From Cyclobacteriaceae bacterium (GTDB lineage: Bacteria > Bacteroidota > Bacteroidia > Cytophagales > Cyclobacteriaceae): 7,628 nucleotides of DNA. The stretch spans positions 1 through 7,628 of the forward strand of contig JABFSY010000499.1 in the NCBI GenBank assembly GCA_013140395.1, in the 5' to 3' direction. Both the position numbers and the translations under genes were made by a program. This document shows positions 5,230 through 7,628 of the stretch, piece by piece (within the stretch, counting starts at the first letter, position 1; every line of letters begins with the position of its first letter). Under the pieces are notes generated by a model. The model made no database searches, was not told the origin of the DNA, and worked only from the letters and a program-made list of their open reading frames with translations.

Positions 5230-6969
5230 TTAAATATTTTGTTTCTTCATCTCATCAATAATGTATTCACTTGCTCTCATCGATAATGCAAGAATCGTCC
5301 ACGTAGGATTTTTATCTGCCTGTGATACGAAAGCACCACCATCTACTACAAACAAGTTCTTGCAATCATGAGCTTGGTTGAACTTGTTGAGTGCTGACTT
5401 TTTCTTTTCGTTACCCATGCGCACTGTACCTACTTCATGAATAATGCGCCCGGGTGTTTCTAATCCATAGTTTTGATCGGCACCCTTTACGCCCCAGGTA
5501 ATATCGCCTCCCATTTTGTGGATGATCTCTTGAAAGGTGTCTTGCATGTGTTTGGCTTGCTTGATTTCGTAGTCGCTCCACTTGTAATGAAAGCGGAGGA
5601 CTGGTATTCCGAATTTATCTACTACGTTGGGATCGATCTCACAATAGTTGTCTTCGCGAGCGATTGCTTCACCTCGACCAGCCATCCCAAAACTAGCCCC
5701 ATAATAGTAACGATAGTCTTCCTTTAGCGAAGCTCCGTACCCGCCTGCTGGTTTCAACTGACCATCTTTGCCAGGATATTTTCCATTGATACCCTGTATG
5801 CCACCTCCGAATCCATAACTGGGCATCCCCATTCCTCCCCAATATTCGATATGATACCCACGCGGGAAGTTTAATTTTTTATTATCAAGCCACCAGGGTG
5901 AATATAAGTGCAAACCGCCCACACCGTCCTCATTATACCTTTTGCGGTTAAATAATTTGGGAAGTACACCACCCATCGCTACTCCTGTAGAATCGTGCAG
6001 GTATTTTCCTACCACATTGCTTCCGTTGGCTAATCCATTCGGATGAAAAGTTGATTTTGAATTTAGCAACAGTCTGGCAGATTCTCCGGCACTTGCGGCC
6101 AACACCACAATACGTGCATTCAGCTGATACTCCTGCATATCATCTTTGCTCACATAGGAAACACCGGTCGCTTCTCCTTTTTCGTTAGTGAGTACCTCAC
6201 GAGCCATCGCATTTGCGATCACGTCAACATTTCCTGTATTCACGGCTGGCTTTACCAATACCGATGAGGAGGAGAAGTCACCATGCACCGTACAACCTCG
6301 ATTGCACTGCGAGCAATAAAAACCAACACCGCGATCGTCATTGATTTTTTTGGTGAGTATGGATAGTCGTGAGGGAATAACTTTTACGCCAAGTGATGAA
6401 GCCGCATCTTTCACGAACAACTCATGTAATCGTGGCTTAGGCGGTGGCAGAAAAATACCATCCGGTTCATTGAAGATTCCTTCTTTTGTGCCGAAGACAC
6501 CGATCAATCTATCTACCTTATCGTAATAGGGTGCGACATGCTCGTAGCTGATCGGCCAATCTTCGCCTAGTCCATCAATACTTTTATGTTTGAAATCGTT
6601 GGGGCCAAAGCGCAACGAAATTCGCCCCCAATGATTGGTGCGTCCACCCAACATGCGCGAGCGAAACCAATCGAACTGTGTTCCATCTTTTTGGGTATAA
6701 GGCTCTCCCTCAATTTCCCAACCCCCATAGGCAGCGTCAAAATCTCCGAAAGGACGGAAGCTCGTGCCAGCACCTCTACGAGGGGATTCATAGGGGAACT
6801 TTAGCTGTGTCACATTTTTGGCGGGGTCGTACATGGGGCCGGCTTCCAGTAACGCCACTTTTATTCCTGCTTTTGCTAAGACATAAGCAGCCATTCCACC
6901 GCCAGCGCCAGAACCCACGATGCAGACATCGTAAGTCTTAGTTGATTTTTTTATTTGAAGATCAGCCAT
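5230..6969 (-). CDS. GMC-family FAD-dependent oxidoreductase (sugar/polyol dehydrogenase catalytic subunit)
   Basis: A 579-residue flavoprotein of the glucose-methanol-choline family, the likely catalytic subunit working with the adjacent subunit-3-like protein. The FAD-binding GSGAGGG (19-25) sits at the start of a Rossmann fold, with LLEAGP (40-45) after it. The second FAD signature is SRMLGGRTNHWGR (104-116). The C-terminal domain holds the catalytic His in HEVGTVRMG (H511) and the conserved Asn in DKNPTWTILALSMR (N554). Between them is a cysteine group C219-x2-C222-x3-C226 (CSQCNRGC). Its place resembles the cysteine stretch that carries an iron-sulfur cluster in bacterial FAD-glucose dehydrogenases, but cluster binding here is inference. 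No signal peptide is visible, so export would depend on the Tat-bearing partner. Electrons would go to a cytochrome c that is not encoded in the window. It is the first gene of the probable operon, and the substrate is unknown. Confidence 0.94.
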   Translation of the reverse strand: MADLQIKKSTKTYDVCIVGSGAGGGMAAYVLAKAGIKVALLEAGPMYDPAKNVTQLKFPYESPRRGAGTSFRPFGDFDAAYGGWEIEGEPYTQKDGTQFDWFRSRMLGGRTNHWGRISLRFGPNDFKHKSIDGLGEDWPISYEHVAPYYDKVDRLIGVFGTKEGIFNEPDGIFLPPPKPRLHELFVKDAASSLGVKVIPSRLSILTKKINDDRGVGFYCSQCNRGCTVHGDFSSSSVLVKPAVNTGNVDVIANAMAREVLTNEKGEATGVSYVSKDDMQEYQLNARIVVLAASAGESARLLLNSKSTFHPNGLANGSNVVGKYLHDSTGVAMGGVLPKLFNRKRYNEDGVGGLHLYSPWWLDNKKLNFPRGYHIEYWGGMGMPSYGFGGGIQGINGKYPGKDGQLKPAGGYGASLKEDYRYYYGASFGMAGRGEAIAREDNYCEIDPNVVDKFGIPVLRFHYKWSDYEIKQAKHMQDTFQEIIHKMGGDITWGVKGADQNYGLETPGRIIHEVGTVRMGNEKKKSALNKFNQAHDCKNLFVVDGGAFVSQADKNPTWTILALSMRASEYIIDEMKKQNI

Positions 6970-6984
6970 ACTAATTTTGGTTTT

Positions 6985-6992
6985 TAAATGTA
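6985..6992 (-). promoter_or_regulatory. Possible -7 element for the GMC operon
   Basis: The minus strand reads TACATTTA, seven of eight positions of TAnnTTTG, 15 bases ahead of the GMC ATG. A second candidate, TATTTTTA at 7004-7011, also scores seven of eight and has a TTG 23 bases upstream. Neither is exact and the region is AT-rich, so this is a weak call. The spacing resembles the clear promoters elsewhere in the window. Confidence 0.3.
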
Positions 6993-7069
6993 ACTGATCT
7001 TTTTAAAAATAACTACTGTCAATTTCATGGACGGCAATTCTGTTGTACCTTAAAATACGGATCGAATAG

Positions 7070-7077
7070 TATATTTG
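7070..7077 (+). promoter_or_regulatory. Bacteroidota -7 element for the exported S9/TolB-like gene
   Basis: The plus strand reads TATATTTG, an exact TAnnTTTG match, 20 bases ahead of the ATG at 7098. A TTG at 7043-7045 is 24 bases upstream, slightly longer than the usual spacing to a -33 element. The 128-base region (6970-7097) therefore holds divergent promoters for this gene and the GMC operon. Confidence 0.6.
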
Positions 7078-7097
7078 TTAGACTTAACTCGCTAAGT

Positions 7098-7628
7098 ATG
7101 AAAAAGCTTTTGCTATTTGTTCTTTTGGGTGCTGCCTCGCCTGGGTTTGCGCAAACTTTATTGGAACAGTTTTTAAGCGCACCGACAGAATCAGGCTTTG
7201 TATCTTCAAAAGATGGAAAGAATATTGCGTGGATAATCAATGACCGCGGTAAACGGAACATTGTTGTTAAAACTGGAACAGACCTTCCTCGTTTTGTTAC
7301 AGATTATCCGGCTGATGACGGTCAAGAGATTTCACAATTAGCTTTTTCGCCCAATGGATTAAAGATATTGTTTGTGCGTGGAGGCGGTCCCAATAGGGCA
7401 GGACAAAATCCAAATCCCGCCAGTTTAGCCGAAGGCGCAGATCAGGCAATCTACTTCAAAGATATTGGCACCAAAAGCACCCCTGCTAAAATCGTGTCGG
7501 GGAATAGCCCGTTGTTTTTTCGCGATGGGTTAAAGTTTTTATTTTCCAAAGGCGGGCAGATTTTTGAGTCAACATTAGAAATTAATGCAGAACCGAAGCC
7601 TCTTTTTTTGGCAAGAGGGTATAATAGC
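7098..7628 (+). CDS. Exported S9-type peptidase or TolB-like beta-propeller protein, N-terminal part (cut by window edge)
   Basis: An open frame of 177 codons runs from the ATG to the right edge without a stop. Residues 1-18 form a classic signal peptide (MKKLLLFVLLGAASPGFA) with likely cleavage before Q19. The mature part starts with LLEQFLSAPTESGFVSSKDG and shows propeller-blade phrases: KNIAWIINDRGKRNIVV (41-57), QLAFSPNGLKILFVRGGG (80-97) and DGLKFLFSKGGQIFE (143-157). This is how the N-terminal beta-propeller of Bacteroidota S9 (prolyl oligopeptidase/dipeptidyl peptidase-like) proteins begins. The Ser-Asp-His catalytic domain would lie beyond the edge, so a peptidase cannot be told from a propeller-only TolB-like protein. 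It is the only plus-strand gene and diverges from the GMC gene. Confidence 0.75.
   Translation, partial: MKKLLLFVLLGAASPGFAQTLLEQFLSAPTESGFVSSKDGKNIAWIINDRGKRNIVVKTGTDLPRFVTDYPADDGQEISQLAFSPNGLKILFVRGGGPNRAGQNPNPASLAEGADQAIYFKDIGTKSTPAKIVSGNSPLFFRDGLKFLFSKGGQIFESTLEINAEPKPLFLARGYNS

Noticed and set aside
6567..6941. Several 72-87-codon frames on both strands inside the GMC gene
   Set aside because: They overlap the FAD-binding part of a conserved protein in other frames and have no independent support.
7025..7261. A 78-codon minus-strand frame covering the start of the plus-strand exported gene
   Set aside because: It lies antisense to a clear signal peptide gene and its -7 box, and its translation shows no family features, so it is a shadow of the real gene.

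Overview
The window looks like a stretch of a Bacteroidota chromosome, most likely Cytophagales-like; the phylum is much surer than the order. Three things point there. Exact TAnnTTTG -7 promoter motifs lie 16-20 bases ahead of three start codons. Clear Shine-Dalgarno sequences are absent. Exported proteins have signal peptides ending in VAQ or FAQ. The gene content also fits: a Bacteroidota-type Gfo/Idh/MocA protein with a Tat signal beside a GMC oxidoreductase and a gluconate-2-dehydrogenase-subunit-3-like protein. I see no insertion sequence, CRISPR array, tRNA or rRNA.

All genes but one lie on the minus strand. In transcription order (right to left) the first block is a GMC-family FAD oxidoreductase (6969-5230), a Tat-signal small subunit (5148-4489) and a Tat-signal Gfo/Idh/MocA oxidoreductase (4467-3043). 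It is probably one operon for oxidising sugars or cyclitols in the periplasm. An 81-base gap inside it carries a low-complexity inverted repeat. The second block has its own promoter and holds an ACMSD-type amidohydrolase (2995-1985), very close to the animal enzyme of the kynurenine pathway. It overlaps a small exported protein with TPR-like helices and a cysteine-pair cluster (1988-1347). The third block also has its own promoter: trhO, the rhodanese-type tRNA uridine hydroxylase (1286-255), then the start of mogA, molybdopterin adenylyltransferase (208-1, cut by the window edge).

On the plus strand, divergent from the GMC gene across a 128-base promoter region, starts an exported protein (7098 to the right edge). 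It looks like the N-terminal beta-propeller part of an S9 (prolyl-oligopeptidase-like) peptidase or a TolB-like protein.

Most of the content is recognisable metabolism. The points most worth a second look are a perfect 15-bp inverted repeat at the left edge inside mogA (possible assembly fold-back), the repeat between the two oxidoreductase subunit genes, the cysteine motif of the GMC protein together with its lack of a signal peptide, and the unassigned cysteine-rich exported protein coupled to the ACMSD gene. I found no convincing evidence of a wholly new system.
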